From the NCBI RefSeq assembly GCF_003478035.1, contig NZ_QUEP01000005.1, positions 124,001 to 188,000 of the forward strand: a DNA stretch of 64,000 bases, written 5' to 3'. The stretch is from Clostridium sp. OF03-18AA. Lineage in GTDB: Bacteria > Bacillota > Clostridia > Lachnospirales > Lachnospiraceae. The notes under the pieces are model-generated. The model worked only from the letters and a program-made list of their open reading frames with translations, was not told the DNA's origin and ran no database searches. This document shows, one piece after another, positions 26,728 to 35,835 of the stretch; the first letter of the stretch is position 1; each line of letters opens with the position of its first letter. The translations under genes and the position numbers were made by a program.

Positions 26728-26877
26728 TTACTTAGTTTCTTTGTGCATCGTATGTCTCTTGCAGAATCTGCAGTACTTCTTTGTCTCCATGCGGTCCGGA
26801 TGAGTCTTCTTATCCTTCGTCATGTTGTAGTTGCGCTGCTTGCATTCTGTGCATGCCAGTGTAATCTTAGTGCGCAC
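26728..26877 (-). CDS. rpmG: 50S ribosomal protein L33
   Basis: This 49-residue protein starts with GTG and reads [17 protein letters not shown], followed by a second CRFCKRH pair, so it is the Cys-containing (zinc-binding) L33 form. GGAGGTGG lies 7 bases upstream of the start. It heads the rpmG-secE-nusG-rplKA operon, about 100 bp downstream of the promoter. Confidence 0.95.
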   Translation of the reverse strand: MRTKITLACTECKQRNYNMTKDKKTHPDRMETKKYCRFCKRHTMHKETK

Positions 26878-26982
26878 GACTTCCACCTCCGTTTAATTTC
26901 TTTGTAAGGCGGCCTTTTCTCTATTCATTGCTATCGTTTTTTGAGCATAAAAAAAAGACCTATATCTTCCATTCGCCCGAAT

Positions 26983-27011
26983 ATCATACCATAAGAATTT
27001 CGGCTCGTCAA
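26983..27011 (-). promoter_or_regulatory. promoter for rpmG-secE-nusG-rplKA
   Basis: On the minus strand TTGACG and TATGAT are separated by 17 bp. From here to 27155 no gene is visible. Confidence 0.8.
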
Positions 27012-27155
27012 GTATTTCCTTTAAGAACACGGTCTTTCCACGGATTTTTTTATAAAAAAGATATATCCTGCCACACTCAGGCGTCTCCCACTGGTGCAGA
27101 CAAAAATATACTCTGGCACATTCTCCCGCCAGGCGCAGCAGCCTGCGGCAATCCG

Positions 27156-27193
27156 CATCTTCGCGCGAGTGCGCATCATTGGCACGTTAGTGC
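27156..27193 (+). repeat. dispersed intergenic repeat, family 2, copy B
   Basis: CATCTTCGCGCGAGTGCGCA...GTGCC aligns with 23091-23128 and has the same flank: a T-run and a long hairpin, then a gene terminator. Confidence 0.65.
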
Positions 27194-27194
27194 C

Positions 27195-27244
27195 TTTTTT
27201 TGTGTAATAGGGAATTCCTCAGAATTTCCTATTACACAAAAAAA
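27195..27244. repeat. long hairpin next to the ABC transporter terminator
   Basis: GTGTAATAGG-AATTC pairs with GAATT-CCTATTACAC, flanked by T7 and A7, so it can act as a terminator in both directions. Confidence 0.75.
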
Positions 27245-27280
27245 GACTTCCTGTTTCCACACATTGGAAAGCAGGAAGCC
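27238..27280 (-). terminator. terminator of the amino-acid ABC transporter operon
   Basis: On the minus strand GGCTTCCTG-TTTCC pairs with GGAAA-CAGGAAGTC and is followed by TTTTTTT. Confidence 0.85.
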
Positions 27281-27289
27281 TTCTGAAAT

Positions 27290-28075
27290 CTACAATACCT
27301 TTGATAAAAATTCCTTTGTTCTCTCATTCTTCGGATGCGCGAAGAACTCTTCCGGTGGAGCTTCTTCGAGAATTTTTCCCTGATCCATAAACAGTACGCG
27401 GTTTGCGACCTCTCTCGCAAAGCCCATCTCGTGGGTTACAACGACCATGGTCATTCCTTCGTTTGCAAGCTCCTTCATGAGATCCAGTACCTCACCTACC
27501 ATCTCCGGATCGAGAGCACTCGTCGGTTCATCGAAGAGGATCACATCCGGCTTCATCGCCAGAGCGCGGACGATGGCCACACGCTGCTTCTGTCCGCCGG
27601 AAAGCGTGGACGGGTAAACGTCTGCTTTATCCTCAAGACCGATGCGGCGTAACAGTTCCAGAGCTTCCGCTCTCGCCTGGGCCTTGATCTCCGTCTTTGT
27701 CTTCGGCGCATCAGGTGCCAGCGTTCCTTTTCTCTTTGCCTTCTTTAACTCTTTACAGCGCACATAGACCGGTGCCATCATGATATTCTCGATCACCGTC
27801 ATGTTGTTGAACAGGTTGAAATGCTGGAATACCATCCCCATATGGCGACGATGGATATTGATGTCCACGCGCATATCGGCGATATCTACGCCGTTAAAAA
27901 TGATGCTGCCGGAGGTCGGATCCTCCATACAGTTTAAGCATCTTAAAAATGTACTTTTTCCGGAGCCGGACGGACCAATGACTACAACGATGTCACCTTT
28001 ATTGATGGTCACATTGATTCCCTTCAGGACTTCCAGATCACCAAATGTTTTTTTCAGATCAATGACGTCTATCAC
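27290..28075 (-). CDS. polar amino-acid ABC transporter ATPase
   Basis: This 261-residue ATPase of the GlnQ/ArtP type powers import. Walker [10 protein letters not shown] lies at about 34-42, the signature [15 protein letters not shown] near 160 and Walker [15 protein letters not shown] near 183. A charged insertion ([22 protein letters not shown]) between Walker A and the signature is unusual but seen in clostridial relatives. The start is GTG and overlaps the permease stop by 17 bases. It is the last gene of a binding protein-permease-ATPase operon. Confidence 0.92.
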   Translation of the reverse strand: MIDVIDLKKTFGDLEVLKGINVTINKGDIVVVIGPSGSGKSTFLRCLNCMEDPTSGSIIFNGVDIADMRVDINIHRRHMGMVFQHFNLFNNMTVIENIMMAPVYVRCKELKKAKRKGTLAPDAPKTKTEIKAQARAEALELLRRIGLEDKADVYPSTLSGGQKQRVAIVRALAMKPDVILFDEPTSALDPEMVGEVLDLMKELANEGMTMVVVTHEMGFAREVANRVLFMDQGKILEEAPPEEFFAHPKNERTKEFLSKVL

Positions 28076-28769
28076 TCTTCTTCAGGCTCCTTTCCATCAG
28101 TTTAACAAGAATTGAGATCACCAGCACGAGAACGATGTAGATCGCCGCCATGACAAGATACGGGACCATAAACTCGTAGCTGTTGCTTCCGATATAGTTG
28201 AAGGCAACATAAAGATCCGCCGCGCCGACAAAGCTGACAACGGAGGTTTCCTTGATCAAGGCAATAAACTCATTGCCCAGAGTCGGAAGAATATTCTTCA
28301 CTGCCTGCGGGATCACGATCCGGATCATCGCCGGACCAAAGCCAAGACCGACTGCACGTCCCGCCTCAAGCTGTCCCGGATCAACGGACTGGATACCGCT
28401 TCGCATGATCTCGGAAATATACGCGCCGCTGTTCAATCCAAAGACCACCATGGCAACACGGACACCCGGCAGCTTGATCCCCATAAGGGGCAGCATAACG
28501 TAGTAGAAGATCAGAAGCTGCACGACCATCGGGGTTCCGCGGAAGAGACCTACGTAGAAGCTGCAAACCGCGTTCAGCGCCCGCGGAAGTGTCTTATATT
28601 TCGGCAGGACGCGGACCGTCGCGATGATGGTACCGATCAAAACACCGATAATCATGCCGACTACCGCGATCAGAAGCGTATTCTGCAGACCCTGCACAAC
28701 TTTGACGTAACCGTTTTTCTCAATAAATATCTGTACAAACTTGTTCCATTTGTTCCCGAAGTTTCCCAT
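28059..28769 (-). CDS. polar amino-acid ABC transporter permease
   Basis: This 236-residue HisM/GlnP-type permease has about five membrane helices. The coupling loop [22 protein letters not shown] near residue 155 contacts the ATPase. I chose the ATG at 28769 because GGAGGT is 5 bases upstream ([11 protein letters not shown]). A stem-loop at 28823-28859 separates it from the binding-protein gene, so it is probably expressed at a lower level than the binding protein. Confidence 0.92.
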   Translation of the reverse strand: MGNFGNKWNKFVQIFIEKNGYVKVVQGLQNTLLIAVVGMIIGVLIGTIIATVRVLPKYKTLPRALNAVCSFYVGLFRGTPMVVQLLIFYYVMLPLMGIKLPGVRVAMVVFGLNSGAYISEIMRSGIQSVDPGQLEAGRAVGLGFGPAMIRIVIPQAVKNILPTLGNEFIALIKETSVVSFVGAADLYVAFNYIGSNSYEFMVPYLVMAAIYIVLVLVISILVKLMERSLKKSDRRH

Positions 28770-28822
28770 AATACCTCCAGATAGCAAAAACACAGCGTTT
28801 CCTGCCATGTTCCAATACAGTC

Positions 28823-28859
28823 AAAAAGCGGGAGCGAACCGTATCTTGCCCCCGCTTTT
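28823..28859 (-). terminator. intercistronic stem-loop, partial terminator
   Basis: On the minus strand AAAAGCGGG-GC pairs with GC-CCCGCTTTTT between the binding-protein and permease genes. Such hairpins commonly stabilise the upstream message and reduce downstream transcription. Confidence 0.65.
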
Positions 28860-28881
28860 CTGACCGGTGTTTCCAATATTT

Positions 28882-29805
28882 TTACTGCATTGCGTTGATC
28901 GCCTTTGTGATGCTTTCCGCCGGAGCCGCATCAATGATCACGTACTTCACGTTGCCGTTGATCATATCCTGAACTGCAAGAGATGCACTCTTATACGGTA
29001 CCCACTCTGCCGGAAGTCCTTCAAAGCCCCAGTCATCACTGCCCTCAACAAAGTACTGTGCTGTGGTTCCCTGCTGTCCGCCAATCTTGTCGCTCGCGCT
29101 TAAGCCCTTAAGAACCTCTTCTACGGAAGCTGCATCCTTACAGTCATCAAAAGCCGTATCATCTGCCAGTGTAACCAGTCTCTGGGATGCTTTATAATAC
29201 GGATCGGAGAAAGTTACATATTCTTCTCTCTCCTCGTTGATCGTTAAGCCGGCCATTGCGATGTCGCATTTGTGCTGACCAACAGATAAGCATACTGCAT
29301 CAAAGTCCATGTTTTCAATTACAAGCTCCTTGCCAAGCTCCTGTGCGAACAAAGCTGCGATTTCCATATCGATTCCCTTGTAGCTGTCGCCGTCAACATA
29401 CTCAAACGGCTCAAAGGACGCGTTTGTCGCAACAACAAGCTGATCCTTGGAAGCATCATACTCTGCAGATTCTACCGCAGCCGGCTCGCCGTCACTGAAA
29501 TATTTATCGCAGATCTCATTGAAGGTTCCGTCCTCCTGGATCTTTGCGATGAATGCATTTACCTGCTCAAGCAGCTCCGGCTGGTCTTTATCCACGCCGA
29601 ATGCATACTGCTCATCTGTAAGATCATATTCGATCACCTTAACAACCCCTGCTGCCTCATCTTTCTTTTCCTCTGCAGCCGCACCTGCTGTTGTCTCTGT
29701 CTTGTTCTCTGCTGCTGCCGTTGTCTCTGTAGTCTTGCCGCCGCAGCCTGTAAGAAGTGATGCTGCCATCGCAGCGGTCAAACATAATGCAATCGCCTTT
29801 TTCAT
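28882..29805 (-). CDS. amino-acid ABC transporter substrate-binding lipoprotein, circularly permuted
   Basis: This 307-residue lipoprotein has its lipobox Cys at 21 (SLLTGC) and a Thr/Ala/Glu-rich linker to about 52. Residues 54-108 (VVKVIEYDLTDEQYAFGV ... FNEICDKYF) are the part that normally ends an SBP_bac_3 domain. Residues 123-307 then start with the usual beginning (LVVATNASFEPFEY) and stop at VIIDAAPAESITKAINAM, where that tail would normally follow. So the domain order is tail-linker-head, a circular permutation. It binds a polar amino acid outside the membrane; nearby ARG-box-like sites suggest arginine or a related ligand. The start at 29805 has GAGGAGG upstream. Confidence 0.88.
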   Translation of the reverse strand: MKKAIALCLTAAMAASLLTGCGGKTTETTAAAENKTETTAGAAAEEKKDEAAGVVKVIEYDLTDEQYAFGVDKDQPELLEQVNAFIAKIQEDGTFNEICDKYFSDGEPAAVESAEYDASKDQLVVATNASFEPFEYVDGDSYKGIDMEIAALFAQELGKELVIENMDFDAVCLSVGQHKCDIAMAGLTINEEREEYVTFSDPYYKASQRLVTLADDTAFDDCKDAASVEEVLKGLSASDKIGGQQGTTAQYFVEGSDDWGFEGLPAEWVPYKSASLAVQDMINGNVKYVIIDAAPAESITKAINAMQ

Positions 29806-29858
29806 AATATGTTCCTCCTCTAACCCAATACGGATTTGCAACTTTTTCGATGAGACCC

Positions 29859-29887
29859 ACTATACCACAGGCCTATACAAAAAGCAA
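29859..29887 (-). promoter_or_regulatory. promoter for the amino-acid ABC operon
   Basis: On the minus strand TTGCTT and TATAGT are separated by 17 bp, about 55 bp upstream of the binding-protein start. Confidence 0.7.
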
Positions 29888-29890
29888 GCG

Positions 29891-29920
29891 TTTATGCATG
29901 TATTTTTGCATATTTATGCA
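29891..29920. promoter_or_regulatory. ARG-box-like operator pair
   Basis: TGCATATTTATGCA (29907-29920) is a palindrome with a 2-base centre resembling ArgR boxes, and a half-site TTTATGCATGTAT (29891-29903) adjoins it. Both lie just upstream of the -35 element. Regulation by ArgR is inference. Confidence 0.45.
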
Positions 29921-29966
29921 GTCCCTCTCATTCTATAACCTGTATGCATATCACTTTTTTCCTGTC

Positions 29967-30677
29967 CTATCTGCCCCCGGTCATACAGATCACAACGAAA
30001 TAGACCCGGCTGATCCCCGATGCCCGCAGGGCTCTCGCGCACGCCTCGATGGTACTGCCTGTTGTATAAATATCATCCACAAGGATCACGCTTCTGATCC
30101 CCTCCGGGATCTCCCCCGCCGCGAAGGCACCGGAAAGGTTCTTAAGCCGCTCTGCCGCCGAGAGATCCTTCTGCGGCAGCGTTTTCTTATTTCTCACCAG
30201 CATTTCCGGCATCACCGGAATCTCAAGCTTCTTTCCGATGACCCGAGCCAGGATCTCTGCCTGATTGAATCCCCGGGTCTTTTTCCTCGTGGCATGGACC
30301 GGCACCGGAACCAGGGCATCTGCCTGCATCCGGCGGATCGTCCGTCCGTACCGTGCCGCCAGAGCTGTCCCGTAAAAATCCAGGTACTCTCTCTTATTAT
30401 TGTACTTGATCTGCGCCATGGAATGCCTCGCCGCCTCATCGTAATTTAATAAGGCGATCCCATACTCAAACGCACGCGGATGGCGCATGCAGTCCGAACA
30501 GAACTCCAGACTCCCGTCTTCAATCTCTTTTCCGCATTTTTTACATACCGGCGATCTTACAAACGATAGTTTATGAATGCATTCCGGACAGATCATCCGC
30601 CCGGAACTGCCAGTGATATCCCCGCATACCGGACAGCGGCGGGGATATAGAACATCAAGAATTTTATTGAATTTCAT
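29967..30677 (-). CDS. comFC: ComF family phosphoribosyltransferase-like protein
   Basis: This 236-residue protein has two N-terminal zinc-binding Cys pairs (CPVCGDITG at 17-25 and CPECIHKL, then CKKCGKEI) and a C-terminal PRPP-binding loop VILVDDIYTTGST near 200. ComFC is needed for DNA uptake in transformable bacteria and is widely conserved in others. Its ATG overlaps the recD2 stop by 4 bases, so both are translated as a pair. Confidence 0.92.
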   Translation of the reverse strand: MKFNKILDVLYPRRCPVCGDITGSSGRMICPECIHKLSFVRSPVCKKCGKEIEDGSLEFCSDCMRHPRAFEYGIALLNYDEAARHSMAQIKYNNKREYLDFYGTALAARYGRTIRRMQADALVPVPVHATRKKTRGFNQAEILARVIGKKLEIPVMPEMLVRNKKTLPQKDLSAAERLKNLSGAFAAGEIPEGIRSVILVDDIYTTGSTIEACARALRASGISRVYFVVICMTGGR

Positions 30678-32920
30678 GTTATCTCCAGAATCCGATCTTT
30701 CAGCCCCGAATACCGTTTCTGCTCCACCTCATTATCCACCATCGCCTGGAACACCTCCGGGATTCCCACGAGGCAGACGCAGGCTTTCGCCCTCGTAACC
30801 GCCGTGTAGATCAGATTTCTCGTCATCAGCATCCGCGGTCCCGAATGGACCGGGATCACCACTGCCGGATATTCGCTTCCCTGGGATTTGTGGATCGTGA
30901 TCGCGTAGGCAAGCTCCAGCTCCTCCAACTGCTTAAAGCTGTACTCCACCATCCGGCGCTCATCAAACTCCACCTCCATCGTCTCCGCGAAGCTGTTGAT
31001 GGAGCGGATGATCCCCGTATCCCCGTTGAAAACGCCTTCACCCTTATCCACCGGGATTCCGTAGCGGTTGCGTACTTCCCACTCGATCTGGTAATTGTTC
31101 TTGATCTGCATGACCTTATCGCCCACGCGGAAGATCGTCCCGCCGGACTCTTTCTCCTGCTTATTCGGCGCAGGCGGGTTAAACTTCTCCTGAAGCTGCT
31201 TATTTAATGCCTCCACTCCGAGAGCACCTTTCCGCATCGGCGTCATGATCTGGATATCCGACATCTCCGCATGGACGTAATTCGGCAGCTTATCCTGTAC
31301 AAGGACCATCATATCCTTCACGATGTCCGCCGGATAGTCACGGCGAATAAAAAGGAAATCACGGCTCTTCTTATTTAAGGGAACCACCTCGCCGTCATTG
31401 ATCTTATGGGCATTGACAATAATGTCACTCTGGGCCGCCTGGCGGAAGATCTTTGTAAGTTTTACGACAGGGAACGCCTCAGACGCGATCATATCCCGCA
31501 GAACATTTCCCGGTCCGACGCTCGGAAGCTGGTTTACATCGCCCACAAGGATCAGCCTCGTTCCTACATTCACCGCCTTTAAGAGCGAGTGGATCAGGCT
31601 GATATCCACCATGGACATTTCATCGATGATGATCACATCCGCGTCGAGAGGATTTTCCTCGTTCCGCTCAAAATGCATGCCCTCCAGCCGGTTTTCTCCG
31701 GAATTCCCGTTATTTTTCGGATCCGCGACAGGCGCCCCGGTCAGCTCCAGAAGGCGATGGATCGTCTTTGCCTCATATCCGGTCGCCTCCATCATGCGCT
31801 TTGCCGCACGCCCCGTCGGGGCCGCCAGAAGGATCTCCATATCTTCCTGGTCAAAATAGTGGATGATCGTGTTGATCGTCGTTGTTTTACCAGTTCCAGG
31901 TCCTCCGGTGATAATAAGGAGACCATTGCTCACCGCCTCCATCACCGCCTGCTCCTGGAGCTCATCCAGCTCGATCTTCTCCGCCTCCGTGATCTTTTTG
32001 AGCCGTTTTTTCACGTCCTCCTCATCGATCTTCGAGTGGATATTCAGATCATGCAGCATTCTCGCCGTATTGAGTTCCATATAGTAGAACTGTGCCGGAT
32101 AGATGATCCGCTTTCCGTCCTTCTCCTTCACCACCAGCTTCTTCTCCATCTGGAGATCCACCAGGTGTTTTTCCATGTGCTCCGGTTCCACATTTAAGAG
32201 CGCTGATGCGTTGGCAAACAGCTCCTCCTCCGGCAGATATGTATGGCCGTTTCCCGTCGCCTGGAGCAGTGCATAGAAGAGTCCGCTGCGGATCCGGTAA
32301 TCGGAATCCATAAAGATACCGACTTTCGCCGCGATCTCATCCGCGATCTTAAAGCCTACGCCCTGGATATCATCCGCGAGCTGATAAGGATTTTCCTGGA
32401 TGACCGAGTACATCTTCGGACCGTAATGCTGGTAGATCTTCACCGCAAGGTTCATGGAAATCCCGTACTGCTGGAGGAAGACCATCGCCTGACGCATATC
32501 CCGTTTTTCCTCCACGTGGCTGCTGATCTCCATCGCCATGCGCTCGCTGACACCCTTGACCTCAGCGAGACGTTCCGGCTCCTCCTCCATGATCCGGAAG
32601 GTGTCCGCCTTGAACTTCTTTACGATCCTTTTAGCTAAAGCAGCTCCGATGCCTTTGATAGCACCGGAGCCGAGATACCGTTCAATTGCCAGTGTGTCCT
32701 CGGGAGCCTTTATCTCATAGCTCTCCACCGCAAGCTGTTCACCGTAGATGGAGTGTTCCACCATCCGGCCCGTCGCCTCGATCCGCTCTCCCTCGCTGAT
32801 GTAGGGAAATGTGCCGACGAGGATATATTCTTCTCCCCCGTCCGCCACGCTTAAGACCGAATAACCGTTATCCTCATTGCGGTATTTGATTCTTTCCACA
32901 TAGCCTGTTACAGTTGCCAT
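30674..32920 (-). CDS. recD2: ATP-dependent RecD2-type DNA helicase
   Basis: This 748-residue SF1B helicase has an N-terminal OB-like region, tandem helix-hairpin-helix segments (about 85-215), Walker A GGPGTGKTT near 350, VIIDEMSMVD, and the late motif AYAITIHKSQGSEYP. RecD2 unwinds DNA 5'-3' and acts in repair without RecBC. It is 2 bases from mreB upstream and overlaps comFC, giving an mreB-recD2-comFC operon. Confidence 0.95.
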   Translation of the reverse strand: MATVTGYVERIKYRNEDNGYSVLSVADGGEEYILVGTFPYISEGERIEATGRMVEHSIYGEQLAVESYEIKAPEDTLAIERYLGSGAIKGIGAALAKRIVKKFKADTFRIMEEEPERLAEVKGVSERMAMEISSHVEEKRDMRQAMVFLQQYGISMNLAVKIYQHYGPKMYSVIQENPYQLADDIQGVGFKIADEIAAKVGIFMDSDYRIRSGLFYALLQATGNGHTYLPEEELFANASALLNVEPEHMEKHLVDLQMEKKLVVKEKDGKRIIYPAQFYYMELNTARMLHDLNIHSKIDEEDVKKRLKKITEAEKIELDELQEQAVMEAVSNGLLIITGGPGTGKTTTINTIIHYFDQEDMEILLAAPTGRAAKRMMEATGYEAKTIHRLLELTGAPVADPKNNGNSGENRLEGMHFERNEENPLDADVIIIDEMSMVDISLIHSLLKAVNVGTRLILVGDVNQLPSVGPGNVLRDMIASEAFPVVKLTKIFRQAAQSDIIVNAHKINDGEVVPLNKKSRDFLFIRRDYPADIVKDMMVLVQDKLPNYVHAEMSDIQIMTPMRKGALGVEALNKQLQEKFNPPAPNKQEKESGGTIFRVGDKVMQIKNNYQIEWEVRNRYGIPVDKGEGVFNGDTGIIRSINSFAETMEVEFDERRMVEYSFKQLEELELAYAITIHKSQGSEYPAVVIPVHSGPRMLMTRNLIYTAVTRAKACVCLVGIPEVFQAMVDNEVEQKRYSGLKDRILEIT

Positions 32921-32922
32921 TT

Positions 32923-33924
32923 TTATTTTTCTGCGCCTTTTCCGCCGTGTGCGAACTCGATAAACTTACCGGTTCCGATCGCAACCGCTGTAAGCGGCTC
33001 CTCCGCGATCATTGTCGTGATTCCGGTCTTCTCCTCGATCAGGGCATCAAGTCCGGAGATCAGGGATCCACCGCCGGTAAGAACGATTCCGCGGTCGAAG
33101 ATATCGGCCGCGAGCTCCGGTGGGGTACGTTCCAATACATTGTGTACAGCGTCTACGATCTGCATCGCCGGCTCTCTTAACGCCTCAAGTGTCTCGTCGG
33201 ATGTAACAACGATCGTCTTCGGAAGACCTGTCACAAGGTTTCTTCCGCGGACTTCCATCGTCACAAGCTCCGGACGGCGGTAAGCTGCGCCGATATTGAT
33301 CTTGATCTCCTCGGCGGTTCTCTCACCGATCAGAAGATTGTGTTTCTTTCTCATATAGCGGACAAGGGCTTCATCGAAGTCATCTCCGGCCGTCTTGATC
33401 GAGGTGCTGACTACAGTACCGCCGAGAGAGATGACTGCGATATCCGCAGTACCGCCTCCGATATCTACGATCATATTTCCGCATGCCTTGGAGATATCAA
33501 TTCCGGCACCGATTGCTGCTGCAACCGGCTCTTCGATAATGCAGACCTCACGGGCACCTGCCTGGTAAGTCGCATCCTCTACGGCCTTTCTCTCAACTTC
33601 CGTTGCACCGCTCGGGATGCAGACTGCGATACGCGGTTTTCTCAAGGTTCTCTTTCCGACCGCTTTGTTGATGAAATATTTTAACATCTTCTCGGTTACG
33701 GTATAATCGGAAATAACACCTTTTCTCAGCGGTCTTACCGCTACGATATTACCCGGAGTACGTCCGATCATCAGACGCGCCTCCTCACCGAAAGTAATTA
33801 CTTTATTTGTTTCCCTGTCCAGTGCTACTACGGACGGTTCCTTTAAAACAACGCCTTTTCCTTTAATATAAACAAGGATGCTGGCGGTACCCAAGTCAAT
33901 TCCAATGTCGTTTGACATCATCAT
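32923..33924 (-). CDS. mreB: rod-shape protein MreB/Mbl
   Basis: This 333-residue actin-like protein polymerises under the membrane and guides side-wall synthesis. The phosphate-1 loop IGIDLGTASILVY lies near the N-terminus, phosphate-2 VDIGGGTADIAVISLGG near 165, and an adenosine motif TGGGSLISGLD near 285. Three consecutive ATG codons offer alternative starts; the first fits the AGGAGG spacing best. Without mreC or mreD next to it, it could be Mbl or MreBH instead. Confidence 0.92.
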   Translation of the reverse strand: MMMSNDIGIDLGTASILVYIKGKGVVLKEPSVVALDRETNKVITFGEEARLMIGRTPGNIVAVRPLRKGVISDYTVTEKMLKYFINKAVGKRTLRKPRIAVCIPSGATEVERKAVEDATYQAGAREVCIIEEPVAAAIGAGIDISKACGNMIVDIGGGTADIAVISLGGTVVSTSIKTAGDDFDEALVRYMRKKHNLLIGERTAEEIKINIGAAYRRPELVTMEVRGRNLVTGLPKTIVVTSDETLEALREPAMQIVDAVHNVLERTPPELAADIFDRGIVLTGGGSLISGLDALIEEKTGITTMIAEEPLTAVAIGTGKFIEFAHGGKGAEK

Positions 33925-34134
33925 TGTCGTCTTCCTCCTGTCTTTCTAACTGAAAATCTCCTGAATCTATTTCCGCGTCCGATACAGGACGCGCCTCGCT
34001 TCTCTCTATCAGAAAACCCTGTCCCCGCAAAATATATCCTGCATTGTACTGCATATTTCTGCAGCTTTCATGATCTCGCAGTATTTCCGGTCACGAAAGC
34101 GACCGCACATACAGGGCGCGAAATATCAGTTTTT

Positions 34135-34163
34135 ATTATATACGAAAGGCATTTGTTTTTAAA
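34135..34163 (-). promoter_or_regulatory. promoter for mreB-recD2-comFC
   Basis: On the minus strand TTTAAA and TATAAT are separated by 17 bp, about 210 bp upstream of mreB. The long leader contains GGTC/GACC and TGCAG/CTGCA hairpins but no recognised riboswitch. Confidence 0.6.
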
Positions 34164-34180
34164 GGGGTTTTTGAAATTTT

Positions 34181-35284
34181 TTACTGTACCCACATGCCGT
34201 TCTTATCAACATAATACTTTCCGTCGATCATCCGGCTCGTAAGCATCGCGCCGTCAGTTCCGCAATAGTACCATGTCCCATTCGTCTGTACCCACTGGTT
34301 CTTCACCATCGCGCCGCCGGCTCCGCAGTAATACCACTGGTTATTATTCAGGATCCACTGGTTCTCCACCATATATCCGGACTGGTTAAAATAGTACCAG
34401 ACATTGTTGATCTGCTTCCAGTTTGCGACCGGATATGTCTTATCCGGATTGCACCACCACCAGCCATTGCTGTCGCGGAGCCATGCGCCATTCGCTGAAC
34501 CGGTCGTACTTCCGCTTGTCTGGCTCCCCGAACCGGAAGTACCGTTTCCATAGTACGCAGACGCCGCGTTCCGGTTCGCATAGATCGCAGCGGCTCCGCT
34601 CCGGTCTACATCCTTCGGCTCAGACTCTTTCCAGCTGCTCTCATCACTTCCGCGGATTGCCTTGACTTTAAATGTATAACTGCCTTCTTTTGTGAATGAT
34701 CCGCAGAAATTATAATAGTTGTTTGTCGTCGTGTATGCGGAACCTACGCTGTCCCCGTCGCGGTATAAACGGACCTGATATTTCTTTGCATATTCTGTTC
34801 CTTCCCAATATGCAACTCCGCCATAGCTGTCGTCCCAGGAGAGATCATAGACATCCAGATCATAATCTTCATCATCATACTCCGAATCAATATCCGAGAT
34901 CTGCTGAAGTGTCACATATACATACAATTTTGATGTACTTCTTGTCACCGATGTCACCTTCTGTTCATCATTTCCAAGATATACATCTGATTTGCTCAGT
35001 CCGGACGAAAACGCGTAGTCACTCTCGGCACCGATCGTAATCTTAACCTTCGGCTTCGTATCATCATTCCAGTCTCCGTTCGGCTCGTTGGTAATGGAGA
35101 TCTCATCCACATAGCAGCCGTCATCTGACACATCCGCCTCCACTTCCAGGTTGTCCGAATCCGTCAGGACTGCATTGATATCGATCGTGACCTCCTCGAT
35201 CTTTTCCGATGCCATTGCCGGGAATGCCAGCAGGGCAGTCATAAGAAGTGCTGCCGGTATTGCAACTATTTTTTCTTTCTTCAT
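34181..35284 (-). CDS. secreted protein with choline-binding-type cell-wall repeats
   Basis: This 367-residue protein has a signal peptide (MKKEKIVAIPAALLMTALL, cleavage after FPAMA). About 190 residues of beta-rich sequence follow, including an FN3-like stretch (YDLDVYDLSWDDSYGGVAYW ... YTFKVKAIRG). A Gly/Ser/Thr linker precedes five C-terminal repeats of the NQWYYCGAGGAMVKNQW type (from about 270), which are CW_binding/choline-binding repeats. It should attach non-covalently to choline on surface glycans. It is monocistronic. The start has GGGAGG upstream. Confidence 0.88.
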   Translation of the reverse strand: MKKEKIVAIPAALLMTALLAFPAMASEKIEEVTIDINAVLTDSDNLEVEADVSDDGCYVDEISITNEPNGDWNDDTKPKVKITIGAESDYAFSSGLSKSDVYLGNDEQKVTSVTRSTSKLYVYVTLQQISDIDSEYDDEDYDLDVYDLSWDDSYGGVAYWEGTEYAKKYQVRLYRDGDSVGSAYTTTNNYYNFCGSFTKEGSYTFKVKAIRGSDESSWKESEPKDVDRSGAAAIYANRNAASAYYGNGTSGSGSQTSGSTTGSANGAWLRDSNGWWWCNPDKTYPVANWKQINNVWYYFNQSGYMVENQWILNNNQWYYCGAGGAMVKNQWVQTNGTWYYCGTDGAMLTSRMIDGKYYVDKNGMWVQ

Positions 35285-35400
35285 TGTGAACCTCCCGTTT
35301 TCCTGTCATGGATATTCAGTTTTATCAGGTCAGTAGCTTAAAAATCCTCCTGCTGAAAACTGCATCGGATCTTCAACCTTCGTCCCTTATATTATTCTAT

Positions 35401-35409
35401 ATTATACCA
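35401..35409 (-). promoter_or_regulatory. extended -10 promoter for the choline-binding protein gene
   Basis: The minus strand reads TGGTATAAT (extended -10), about 110 bp upstream of the start, without a clear -35. Confidence 0.5.
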
Positions 35410-35588
35410 GAAATTTATGAATGATTTATGTTCAAATTTCCTGTTAAACTTCGGCAAAATTGCGGCACATCTCTGGTAAATCCGCGTCACGGAATCTATC
35501 GACTGTTTTCGACATAATTCTTTCTAAATCGTTAAGTAAATTTACTTTCTTTTAATTTTTTACTCACATTTTAGACACATTTTGCCTC

Positions 35589-35834
35589 TATAATACAATT
35601 ACGTTATCCGAAAGGATAACCTGCCTTTGTTTCAAGTATTACACTTGAACACACAAAGCTTTTTCATACTCATACCTGTCGGAGGCGACTTCGGCAGGTC
35701 CCCCTAAAAAAATTGATACTTTCCATACTCCCCTTAGGAATCACAGAAACGGCTGTGGTTCCTATTCTTTTGTTGCCGAAGCTTCCCATTCCATTGAATT
35801 TCATTCCATCTCACGGTATAGTAAATGTAATAGT
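35589..35834 (+). promoter_or_regulatory. promoter and structured leader with terminator-like hairpin
   Basis: A perfect TATAAT lies at 35589-35594. The predicted leader then folds into TTATCC-GAAA-GGATAA, a stem CTTTGT...ACAAAG enclosing TTCAAGT/ACTTGAA, CCTGTCG/CGGCAGG, and a final 12-bp hairpin (35735-35764) followed by TTCTTTT, which looks like an attenuator. I cannot assign it to a known riboswitch class. The rest of 35285-35588 is AT-rich and holds no gene beyond the promoter listed. Confidence 0.4.
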
Positions 35835-35835
35835 A

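Noticed and set aside
35589-35764. Leader considered as a c-di-GMP or other known riboswitch
   Set aside because: A GAAA-capped hairpin and a terminator are present, but the conserved core bases of the known classes I could recall are absent, so no class is assigned.
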